From an uncultured Campylobacter sp. (GTDB lineage: Bacteria > Campylobacterota > Campylobacteria > Campylobacterales > Campylobacteraceae): a DNA stretch of 10,676 nucleotides. Made by a program: the position numbers and the translations under genes. Below the pieces are notes generated by a model that was not told the origin of the DNA, made no database searches, and saw only the letters and a list, made by a program, of their open reading frames with translations. The stretch spans positions 1-10,676 of the forward strand of contig NZ_CALHHT010000165.1 in the NCBI RefSeq assembly GCF_938031315.1, read 5' to 3'. Shown here piece by piece: positions 1 to 6,519 of this stretch; position 1 is the stretch's first letter, and every line of letters begins with the position of its first letter.

Positions 1-637
1 AATATGTCTTTACCTGTGCGTCGCTAGTAACAACCAAATAGGAGTCACCGTATCCAGGGTATGTAAGCCACGGACGAACATATTTAACGCTAGAAAAGCT
101 AGCTCCATGCTTAAGTAGAACTTCCGCGGCGGCGGTAGAGTTATTTTCGATAGCATAGCTTAGCGCCGAATGAGAAAAATCGTCCGTGCGGTTGATATCC
201 GCTCCGTGATAGATCAGCTCCTCGGTGGTGTTTGCATCGTTGTAAAAGCTAGAATACATTATCGCCGTTATACCAAACTGCAGCGGATCGCCCGCAGTGA
301 TGCGCTGCTCTCGCATAAATGTTAAAATACGAGCAGTGTCCTTGGAGCGCAAAAGCTTGCAGAAATACTCCATTCGCTCATCGCCATGCACTACGCACTC
401 GTCCAAATCTAACTCGGCGCCCAGCCTTTCGTACCGGTACCTTGCTATTGCGGCGCGATCCTCGTCCGTTAGCGGCCGATTGGAGGAGTTGCCGGAGGTT
501 ACGGCGCGGCTCGCCGTGGAATTTTGCGCGGGCTGAGTTTTGGATCTGTCCATAAACGCACCGCCTGCGATCAAGAAAAATAGGCCTGCCGTAACAACCA
601 AGCACGCTATGATGAGCTTGGATTTTATCTCTTTCAA
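1..637 (-). CDS. Ankyrin-repeat protein with N-terminal membrane anchor (3' end outside window)
   Basis: Open frame of 212 codons running off the left edge, so the C-terminus is missing. Residues 1-7 are basic and residues 8-28 are a hydrophobic segment (LIIACLVVTAGLFFLIAGG), read as an uncleaved signal anchor. A polar Ser/Asn/Thr linker (about 30-57) follows. Residues 122-182 show the ankyrin pattern: GITAIMYSS, then EELIYHGADIN, then SALSYAIEN, then AEVLLKHGAS, which is about two repeats. The body is therefore probably outside the cytoplasmic membrane. The chosen start is TTG at 637-635, preceded by GGAGG five bases upstream and followed directly by the anchor; no better ATG precedes the hydrophobic segment. 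Ankyrin repeats mediate protein-protein contact, and no partner can be named from the sequence. It lies alone downstream of a 374-base gap. The ankyrin call is fairly firm; the function is unknown. Confidence 0.78.
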   Translation of the reverse strand, partial: MKEIKSKLIIACLVVTAGLFFLIAGGAFMDRSKTQPAQNSTASRAVTSGNSSNRPLTDEDRAAIARYRYERLGAELDLDECVVHGDERMEYFCKLLRSKDTARILTFMREQRITAGDPLQFGITAIMYSSFYNDANTTEELIYHGADINRTDDFSHSALSYAIENNSTAAAEVLLKHGASFSSVKYVRPWLTYPGYGDSYLVVTSDAQVKTY

Positions 638-1011
638 AGCAACCTCCGCAAATAAAATGACAAATACTACCGAGTGTGAGCTTAGCCGAATATAAACGGG
701 CGGAATTTCGCAAGGCAATTTCGCTTGGGCGGAATTCGCAGGGCGAGATTTAAGAGAGTTTAGGCGCAAAATTTTGCTTTCGAAATTTTACCGATAGAAT
801 TCCGCGTAGAAATGTCGCTCGAGTAAAATTCTACCGACGAAATTTTATCCCAACGACAGGCGGCTAGAATTTCAACAAGCGCTTCTACGCATAAAATTTA
901 GCGCTAAAATTACGCCGTATTTGCACTCGGTATCGCTACGAAATTTAGTGGCGGCTACCATAAAATATTGAAATTTTAGTTTTAAATTTGCCGCCCGCTT
1001 CGCATATCCTC
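638..1011. other. Non-coding gap rich in AAATTT words, with imperfect direct repeats
   Basis: No convincing gene is seen in these 374 bases. The stretch is full of AAATTT/AAAATTT/GAATTC-like words. Two 19-base segments at 783-801 and 826-844 align as imperfect direct repeats (shared core AAATTYTACCGA, where Y is T or C). A short palindrome TTTAGCGCTAAA lies at 897-908. The minus-strand promoter of the ankyrin gene should lie near its right-hand side (base 638 end); TATATT at 694-689 is a possible -10, but no -35 is clear. A minus-strand frame across 713-378 overlaps the ankyrin gene and lacks protein-like features, so it is not called. Confidence 0.55.
783..844. repeat. Pair of imperfect 19-base direct repeats
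   Basis: Copies at 783-801 and 826-844 share AAATT(T/C)TACCGA at the left and A(A/G)AATT-like ends at the right, with several mismatches. They could be chance products of the local AAATTT-rich composition or remnants of a repeat. No function can be assigned. Confidence 0.35.
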
Positions 1012-1986
1012 CTAGATAAAAACCGTATAGTCCTTTTTAATATAGTCTATATTTATATTTTTCTGCAGAAAATACTCTCTAACTTCGTCGTAAATTTCAC
1101 TGCTATACAAATAAATCAAATAGTAGTGTGCCGATACCACAATGGAATAATATAAATATCCGCCATGCCACGGCTCATCGACTTTTATAAATGGAAAAAT
1201 TTTAAATCCTTTTATGCCTTTATTTATGCAACAATATACGACAAATTTTATAAATATATTCGCCACATACATGCAAAGCAAAAATACAAAGAAAAAACCT
1301 AACGAGCCGACACAAAATATAACCAACACGATAAAAGATGGGGCTCTAAAATTTTGCGTGGAAAAGTTTTTGCATAATTTATCCTTTTCCACCTTGCACT
1401 GCCTTTTAAAGACCCCTTTATCTAAAAATTCTATATATTGATCGGTAAATCTTATTTCGCGTTTATTGCGTATCGCGGTAAAGATATATGTAATAACGGC
1501 GATTAATAATATCGCTATAGATGTTGTTAAATAATCGACTTTATCTATATATCCCAAATCTATAATATCCCGAATAAAAAATAGTGGCATACCCGATACC
1601 GGAAGAAATACAAGAAGATGGGCATAAACAAAAAACTTTTCATAATTTTTGATTACTATCGGATCTTTATCGTAGTTCCTAACGTTAGAATTTTTAAATA
1701 AAGTAGCACTATCTGAATGTAAATTTTGAAATCTTCTACCGCACTCTGCGTTTAAATTTAGATCGTCTACATTTTTGTTATTAAAATTCAAAACTTTAGA
1801 ATTTGTATTGTTTAAATCTGAGGCATCAAAATTTGAAGCACTTAAATTTAAAGTATCGAATTTTGAAGTATAAAAATTTAAGACATCAGAATTTTGAGCA
1901 TTAAAATCTTCTTGCGATCCTTGCTCTAAATTTTGACGTCGTTCATTTAGAATTTTCTTTAGCTCTTCGAGCCTTGCTTCGTTCAT
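1012..1986 (-). CDS. Unrecognised membrane protein with decapeptide-repeat N-terminus
   Basis: 324 residues, family not recognised. Residues 1-22 are charged and helical (MNEARLEELKKILNERRQNL). Residues 24-83 form six degenerate 10-residue units such as DVLNFYTSKF, DTLNLSASNF and KVLNFNNKNV, with a hydrophobic residue about every five positions, loosely like pentapeptide repeats. Hydrophobic segments follow at about 119-137, 153-172 and 217-252 (the last possibly two). The segment between them (RFTDQYIEFLDKGVFKRQ) and the C-terminal tail are polar, probably cytoplasmic. Start ATG at 1986 has GAGGG about seven bases upstream. The gene is much more AT-rich than its neighbours: two sampled 60-base lines (1201, 1501) hold 11 and 15 G+C, against 31 in a line of dinB (8221). 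This suggests a separate origin or relaxed selection. It lies 176 bases downstream of frdB beyond a hairpin, so it is probably its own transcription unit. Confidence 0.75.
   Translation of the reverse strand: MNEARLEELKKILNERRQNLEQGSQEDFNAQNSDVLNFYTSKFDTLNLSASNFDASDLNNTNSKVLNFNNKNVDDLNLNAECGRRFQNLHSDSATLFKNSNVRNYDKDPIVIKNYEKFFVYAHLLVFLPVSGMPLFFIRDIIDLGYIDKVDYLTTSIAILLIAVITYIFTAIRNKREIRFTDQYIEFLDKGVFKRQCKVEKDKLCKNFSTQNFRAPSFIVLVIFCVGSLGFFFVFLLCMYVANIFIKFVVYCCINKGIKGFKIFPFIKVDEPWHGGYLYYSIVVSAHYYLIYLYSSEIYDEVREYFLQKNINIDYIKKDYTVFI
1741..1920 (-). repeat. Six degenerate 30-bp tandem repeats inside the membrane-protein gene
   Basis: Units begin at 1741, 1771, 1801, 1831, 1861 and 1891, each exactly 30 bases with no gaps. 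They share a TTTAAATTTA/TTAAAATT centre and an ATTT(T)GA-like left end on the plus strand. In frame they encode 10-residue units (xxLNxxxxxF). The units are diverged, so the array is old, but the constant spacing shows an origin by tandem duplication that preserved the reading frame. Confidence 0.7.
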
Positions 1987-2132
1987 CCTTATCCCTCGCT
2001 AGCGATCTTAAGCGATTTCGTATTTTACTTCTTTGTCGCTTGGGATAGTATTAAATTTAAAGCTACTTCGCTTGTCTGACTCAAGCATTTTGGAATTTGT
2101 CTATCGAGGTAAAATTTATAAATTTAGAAGAT
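1987..2132. other. Short gap upstream of the membrane-protein gene
   Basis: AT-rich spacer that should carry the minus-strand promoter of the gene starting at 1986. Only the ribosome binding site next to that start is clear; no -35/-10 pair with normal spacing stood out. No gene is seen. Confidence 0.4.
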
Positions 2133-2163
2133 AAATTTAAGCGGGAAGAACCCGCTTAAATTT
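2133..2163 (-). terminator. Perfect hairpin at the end of the frd operon
   Basis: AAATTTAAGCGGG (2133-2145), loop AAGAA (2146-2150), CCCGCTTAAATTT (2151-2163): a 13-bp perfect stem with a 5-base loop. It begins within the frdB stop codon (TAA at 2165-2163). The outer six pairs are A/T, so the stem can supply its own U-rich end on either strand; TTTTATTT follows on the plus strand and AAATTTATC on the minus strand. It is placed to end frdCAB transcription. Confidence 0.8.
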
Positions 2164-2900
2164 TATTTGCCGCAGCCGCATTTGCCCTGAGCGGCAAGCT
2201 TGCGGCGAACATATGCGATTTTGCTTTGAAGCGGAAGGTGCTTAGGGCAGTGGTCTTCGCAGCCTAGCAGCGTCATACAGCCGAATACTCCGTCATCATC
2301 GCCGATTAGCTCGTAAAAATCCTCATCGGTTCGCTTATCCAGCGCATCGATCTGAAAGCGTGCCACGCGGTTGATGCCGACGGCGCCGATGTAGTCTTTT
2401 CGCATTATCGCTACGCCGCATGCAGCTACGCAGATACCGCACTCGATGCAGCGATCCAGCTCGAAAACCTCCTGCGCGACCTCCGGCTCGACCTTCTCCT
2501 CAAGCTTGGAGATGTCGGTCTTGTGATCTGTGTGAATCCAGCTCTCTACGCGTTTACTCATCGCGTTCATCCAGTTGCCCGTATCGACGCTGAGGTCTTT
2601 TAGCAGCTTGAAAACCGGAAGCGGCATAAGCTCGATCACGCCGTCCGGATAATCCTTAGTAAGCGTACGGCACGCAAGCTGCGGCTTGCCGTTTACGAGC
2701 ATACCGCAGCTACCGCAGATACCCGCGCGGCAAACGAAATCGAAGCTTAGCTCGGGGTCAAATTTCTCCCTAATCACGTTAAGCGCAATAAACAGCGTCA
2801 TTCCGTCAGTCTCTTCGAGCTCGTAAGTAGCGAAGTGCGGCTTTGAAATTTTGCTTAGCGGATTATACTTAAATGCCTTTATTGTTATTTTTCTACTCAT
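2163..2900 (-). CDS. frdB: Fumarate reductase iron-sulfur subunit FrdB
   Basis: 245 residues, full length. It carries electrons from the FrdC haems to the FAD of FrdA through three iron-sulfur clusters on the cytoplasmic face. The [2Fe-2S] ligands are C57, C62, C65 and C77 (CRAGICGSCG...LAC). The ferredoxin-like half has CIECGICVAAC with C151, C154, C157 and C161, then C208, C214 and C218. This matches the split, known for W. succinogenes FrdB, of a [4Fe-4S] (151, 154, 157, 218) and a [3Fe-4S] (161, 208, 214) cluster. The protein ends in an extra CGCGK tail whose two cysteines are not cluster ligands. Start ATG overlaps the frdA stop by eight bases (ATGAGTAG), so translation is probably coupled. 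It is the last gene of frdCAB and is followed directly by the hairpin. Succinate dehydrogenase activity is also possible, but the gene order favours fumarate reductase. Confidence 0.96.
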   Translation of the reverse strand: MSRKITIKAFKYNPLSKISKPHFATYELEETDGMTLFIALNVIREKFDPELSFDFVCRAGICGSCGMLVNGKPQLACRTLTKDYPDGVIELMPLPVFKLLKDLSVDTGNWMNAMSKRVESWIHTDHKTDISKLEEKVEPEVAQEVFELDRCIECGICVAACGVAIMRKDYIGAVGINRVARFQIDALDKRTDEDFYELIGDDDGVFGCMTLLGCEDHCPKHLPLQSKIAYVRRKLAAQGKCGCGK

Positions 2901-4911
2901 ATCCTATACCTGCTCTTTCGTTAGGTGCTTTATATTTTGGCTGCAATTCATAATGCATCAATGCTTCTTGAATTTCATATCTGCCTTTGCCTTCGGCTTG
3001 CATTTTTTCGCGAATTTCATCGACCTCTTTTTGGCGCACGGCGCTGTCTGGATGCTCGATGATATTGCCTTTGGCGCCGTATCCGCGGAATGCAGGCGGC
3101 ATCTCCATCTTCATAATATCAAGCGGCTCGTAGCTTAGAGTAGGCATAGTATCGCCCTCTTTCCAGTTTGCAAGCGTTCGTTTTAGCCAGTTTAGATCGT
3201 CGCGTTTCGGATAATCCTCGCGGAAGTGTGCGCCGCGGCTTTCGGTGCGATCAAGCGCGCCCTTGGCGATACAAAGCGCGAGCTTTAGCATTTTCGGTAC
3301 GCGGTAAGCCTCCTCAAGCTCAGGATTTCCGAAAAGCTCTTTATTGCTTACTTTGACGTCCAAAGATTGCTTATAAAGCTCCTCGAGCTCTTTTACGGCT
3401 TTGGCTAATCCCTCGCCGGTGCGGAAGATCGCGCAGTGCTCCCACATCACATCTTTCATCTTGTTTTTTATCTCGAATACGTTAAATTTACCCTCTTTTT
3501 CAAGCAGGCTTTTCATGTAGTTTTGCTCTTTATCTACAAATTTTTGTATATCATGTGTATTAATATCGACGTCGTGTCCTTGGCAATACTCCGCAAAATA
3601 CTCGCCCACGATCATTCCCGCGACGACGGTTTCGGCGACGGAATTTCCGCCCAAGCGGTTAAAGCCGTGCATATCCCAGCACGCAGCCTCGCCGGCGCTG
3701 AAAAGTCCAGCTAGCGTTGGACTCTCGCCCGTAGCTTTTGTTTTGATACCGCCCATCGAGTAGTGCTGCATAGGAAGGATCGGAGCCCAGCCCTTGCCGC
3801 GCTTCCTGCCCTGCTCGTCGGTTATTACCTCGGTGTCGGCAGGATCGATGCCGTTGAAAATTTCGCAAATTTCTTGCACGTCGCGTAAATTTTTCTCGAT
3901 ATGCTCGCGTCCAAGGATCGATATGTCAAGCCAAACGTGCTCGCCGTAAGGGCTCTTTACCCCCTTGCCTGCGCGGATATGCTCCATTATGCGGCGGCTT
4001 ACGACGTCGCGGCTGGCAAGTTCCTTTTTCTCGGGCTCATAATCCGGCATAAAGCGGTAGCCGTCCACATCGCGTAAAATTCCACCGTCGCCGCGGCAAC
4101 CCTCGGTAAGCAAAATTCCGCTCGGAACGATAGGGGTTGGGTGAAACTGCACCGCTTCCATATTTCCAAGCTGCGCGACGCCTGTCTCAAGCGCGATAGC
4201 TGCGCCGATGCCCTCGCAAACGACAGCGTTTGTGGTGTGTTTATACACTCTGCCGTAGCCGCCTGTAGCGATCAACGTACCTTTTGATACATATGCACTA
4301 ATTTCGCCGGTAACCAAATCACGCACGATTGCGCCGTAGCAGCGGTTGTTTGCGTGAATTAGCGCGATCGCTTCTTTTCTATCATGAATATCTACGTTAT
4401 GCTTTAGCGCTTCGTTTGCAACGGCAAAAAGCATTGTATGTCCCGTAGCATCGGCGGTATAGCAAGTTCGCCATTTTTTCGTTCCGCCGAAGTCGCGGCT
4501 ATGGATAAGTCCGTGAACCTCGTCTTTTTCGGTGATCGTAGTCTTTTGAGCATTAATAATAGCACTTCGCTCGCCTCTAGTAATTCTAGTCCAAGGAACG
4601 CCCCAGCCCGCAAGCTCGCGGATCGCCTTAGGCGCCGTTTGTGCAAACATCCTAGCGACATCCTGATCACAGCCCCAGTCGCTTCCTTTTACGGTATCGG
4701 CAAAGTGCACGTCCTCATTGTCGCCCTCGCTCATCTTGGAATTTCCCAGTGACGCCTGCATGCCGCCTTGAGCTGCCGCAGAGTGCGAGCGCTTAACGGG
4801 GATCAGGCTCAAAACGATAGTACTAAGCCCCTTTTCGCCGGTAGCGATCGCAGCTCTTAAGCCCGCCAAACCGCCGCCAATAACTAAAGAATCGCAATAT
4901 ATTACATTCAT
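2893..4911 (-). CDS. frdA: Fumarate reductase flavoprotein subunit FrdA
   Basis: 672 residues, full length. It reduces fumarate to succinate at a covalently bound FAD, the terminal step of anaerobic fumarate respiration. The dinucleotide-binding start VIGGGLAGLRAA has its glycines at 12-14 and 17. RSHSAAAQGG places H43 as the FAD-linking histidine. HPTP (H257), SRDVVSRR with R301 as the expected catalytic arginine, QHYSMGGI (H383) and GFNRLGGNS (R419) form the substrate site. SAGEAACWDMHG is the C-terminal FAD-binding segment. H43, H257 and R301 agree with the W. succinogenes numbering as I recall it; later residues are shifted by about 15. Start ATG at 4911 has GGGAG six bases upstream, overlapping the frdC stop, with 10 bases between the genes. 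The long plus-strand frames across this gene are shadows. Confidence 0.97.
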   Translation of the reverse strand: MNVIYCDSLVIGGGLAGLRAAIATGEKGLSTIVLSLIPVKRSHSAAAQGGMQASLGNSKMSEGDNEDVHFADTVKGSDWGCDQDVARMFAQTAPKAIRELAGWGVPWTRITRGERSAIINAQKTTITEKDEVHGLIHSRDFGGTKKWRTCYTADATGHTMLFAVANEALKHNVDIHDRKEAIALIHANNRCYGAIVRDLVTGEISAYVSKGTLIATGGYGRVYKHTTNAVVCEGIGAAIALETGVAQLGNMEAVQFHPTPIVPSGILLTEGCRGDGGILRDVDGYRFMPDYEPEKKELASRDVVSRRIMEHIRAGKGVKSPYGEHVWLDISILGREHIEKNLRDVQEICEIFNGIDPADTEVITDEQGRKRGKGWAPILPMQHYSMGGIKTKATGESPTLAGLFSAGEAACWDMHGFNRLGGNSVAETVVAGMIVGEYFAEYCQGHDVDINTHDIQKFVDKEQNYMKSLLEKEGKFNVFEIKNKMKDVMWEHCAIFRTGEGLAKAVKELEELYKQSLDVKVSNKELFGNPELEEAYRVPKMLKLALCIAKGALDRTESRGAHFREDYPKRDDLNWLKRTLANWKEGDTMPTLSYEPLDIMKMEMPPAFRGYGAKGNIIEHPDSAVRQKEVDEIREKMQAEGKGRYEIQEALMHYELQPKYKAPNERAGIGYE

Positions 4912-4921
4912 TCTAAACTCC

Positions 4922-5605
4922 CTATTCTAAACTTAACCATTTGAAATCGGCGATTATCGAAAGCAAGAAAAATGCACCCCAAACGATGAAAACCGCCTTT
5001 TTAATGAAGGCTCTTTTTCTTTGAATTTCAGCCTTCGTGCCGTCTATGCTGATCCATTTCATATAAAGCCTATAAATTCCAATACTAGCGTGAGTTACTA
5101 CGAAAATCAATAAAACAAAATAAAATAGATGAAGCTGTCCGAATCGAGCGATAGCAAGATCTGCAGTAATTTTCGGACCGAATACGATCATTAAAATATG
5201 AGCCGCCGCAAAGAAAAATAGGAAAAATCCCGTCCAAAACTGAAACCACCAAAGCGTCGTGTCGCAATGCTTCATTCGCATTTTGTGCGCTTTAAACGCT
5301 CTGTAAGCGGCGTAGTTAGCCGGAAATTTTCTCATCGCCAAAAATGCGTGAATCACGAAAATCACGAAAATCACGAAAGCGACGATGTTTGTGACGAAAT
5401 AAATTCCGCCTGGTTCGGCGAAATGTACGACGCCCTCAAACGCGCCCTTACCGATCAAAATCGTGCCGGTAAATATCATATGACACAGCATAAAACAGGC
5501 TAAAATCAGCCCGCTGATGCTTTGCGCCACGTCTTGTAAAGCCATAATGCGGCTTTTTTTGCCGTCTATGGATCTGCCCGTAAAGCCCTCAATGCGACCT
5601 AGCAT
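4922..5605 (-). CDS. frdC: Fumarate reductase diheme cytochrome b subunit FrdC (divergent)
   Basis: 227 residues, about 30 shorter than the W. succinogenes protein, mainly at the C-terminus. It is the membrane anchor that oxidises menaquinol and passes electrons through two haems b to FrdB. Five membrane segments lie at about 26-51, 68-90, 118-142, 158-179 and 202-221. Four histidines sit at the expected haem-ligand places: H42 (CHMIF), H86 (VIHAFLAMRKFP), H136 (AAHIL) and H172 (VTHASIGIYR). The segment HAFLAMRKFP...HCDTTLWW is strongly family-like. Two oddities: the position matching Glu180 of W. succinogenes, part of the proposed E-pathway for protons, is V170; and residues 77-85 are FVIFVIFVI, encoded by three identical 9-base units. 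Start ATG has AAGGAG five bases upstream. It is the first gene of frdCAB. Confidence 0.95.
   Translation of the reverse strand: MLGRIEGFTGRSIDGKKSRIMALQDVAQSISGLILACFMLCHMIFTGTILIGKGAFEGVVHFAEPGGIYFVTNIVAFVIFVIFVIHAFLAMRKFPANYAAYRAFKAHKMRMKHCDTTLWWFQFWTGFFLFFFAAAHILMIVFGPKITADLAIARFGQLHLFYFVLLIFVVTHASIGIYRLYMKWISIDGTKAEIQRKRAFIKKAVFIVWGAFFLLSIIADFKWLSLE
5351..5377 (-). repeat. Three perfect 9-bp tandem copies within frdC
   Basis: AATCACGAA occurs three times without gaps at 5351-5359, 5360-5368 and 5369-5377. On the coding strand each copy is TTC GTG ATT, giving Phe-Val-Ile three times at residues 77-85, directly before haem-ligand H86. Identical codons in all copies suggest recent duplication rather than selection on the protein alone. 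Confidence 0.9.
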
Positions 5606-5700
5606 AGGTTCTCCTTAAAAAAGATGATTATAAACTCCCATTAAATGATCGTTTACGCTTTTGTGGAAATGATTATATTACATTTTAACTTTAGATTAAT
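5606..5700 (-). promoter_or_regulatory. Promoter region of frdCAB
   Basis: The 95-base spacer between lgt and frdC reads, on the minus strand, TGTAATATAATC, with a perfect -10 TATAAT at 5677-5672 and a start of transcription expected about 60 bases before the frdC ATG. A second TATAAT lies at 5632-5627, but it would leave a leader of only about 15 bases. No -35 is clear, which is usual for sigma-70 promoters in this group. AAGGAG at 5616-5611 is the frdC ribosome binding site. I see no recognisable operator. Confidence 0.6.
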
Positions 5701-6519
5701 TTAATTTTTACGAATTAGTTTTTTTCTCAAAGACTGCTTTAAGAAAACTGCTATCAAAAACATCACCAAAGATAAAATTTGCCCCATCGATAAATTTAAA
5801 AATATAAAACCAAGCCCATCATCCGGCTGCCTAAAAAATTCTACGAAAAATCTAAACGCCGTATATAGCATCGCATACAGACATATCAGCTCGCCGTTAA
5901 ATTTCTTAAATTTACGGTAGAAAAATAAAATCACGAAAATTACCAGTCCTTCCAAAACCGCCTCGTAAAGCTGGCTTGGATGACGCAATGTACCGCCCAC
6001 CAAGATCCCCCATGGCTCGGTCGTTTCGCGCCCGAAAAGCTCCTGATTTAAAAAATTTCCCACGCGTCCGAAAAAATACCCAAGCGGCACGCTAAGCGCC
6101 ACGAGATCGAGCAGCGCCCACATATCGGTTTTAAATTTTTTGCAAAACCAAACCGTCGCAATCACGAATCCGACGACCGCGCCGTGATAGCTCATACCGC
6201 GAATGCCCACGAACTCGCCGTTATGAAAGGGGTTGAAAATTTGCCACGGATGACTGAAATACCACGCCGCCTCGCCCGAATAAATCGCGATATATCCCAG
6301 CCGCGCGCCTAAAATGACGCCCACCTCGACCCAGATAAAGTAGCGATCTAGCATCTTGTCGCTGAAGTCAAGGCCGTCTTTTCGCACGAAATATTTGGCG
6401 ATAAATAGCGCCGTAAGCAGCGCCAAAACATACATAATGCCGTACCAGTGCACGTTTATGCCAAACGCGCTGAACGCCACGGGATCAAAGTGAGCGTAAA
6501 TTTCGTTCCAGTAATTCAA
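5701..6519 (-). CDS. lgt: Prolipoprotein diacylglyceryl transferase Lgt
   Basis: 272 residues, full length. It moves diacylglycerol from phosphatidylglycerol to the lipobox cysteine of prolipoproteins, the first step of lipoprotein maturation in the cytoplasmic membrane. Family marks are HWYGIMYVLAL (24-34), RLGYI (73-77), RGMSYHGAVVG (107-117, with H112), the signature GRVGNFLNQELFGR (151-164, with R152, N155 and E160), HPSQLYEA (180-187) and FRFFVEFFRQPD (222-233). About seven membrane segments can be drawn. The start is TTG at 6519-6517, with AAAGG six bases upstream; the next in-frame methionine (residue 29) would cut into the conserved N-terminus, so TTG is preferred. It ends 95 bases before frdC and follows a 655-base gap, so it probably has its own promoter. 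Confidence 0.96.
   Translation of the reverse strand: MNYWNEIYAHFDPVAFSAFGINVHWYGIMYVLALLTALFIAKYFVRKDGLDFSDKMLDRYFIWVEVGVILGARLGYIAIYSGEAAWYFSHPWQIFNPFHNGEFVGIRGMSYHGAVVGFVIATVWFCKKFKTDMWALLDLVALSVPLGYFFGRVGNFLNQELFGRETTEPWGILVGGTLRHPSQLYEAVLEGLVIFVILFFYRKFKKFNGELICLYAMLYTAFRFFVEFFRQPDDGLGFIFLNLSMGQILSLVMFLIAVFLKQSLRKKLIRKN

Noticed and set aside
378..713. Minus-strand frame of 111 codons overlapping the start of the ankyrin gene
   Set aside because: The alternative frame with the TTG start has a ribosome binding site, a membrane anchor and ankyrin motifs; this one has none.
950..995. GGCGGC/GCCGCC inverted repeat after the membrane-protein gene as a terminator
   Set aside because: The arms are only six bases and the loop is 34 bases, with no following T-run in the right direction.
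4438..4752. Plus-strand frame opposite frdA
   Set aside because: Shadow of the well-supported frdA frame, with no independent start signal.
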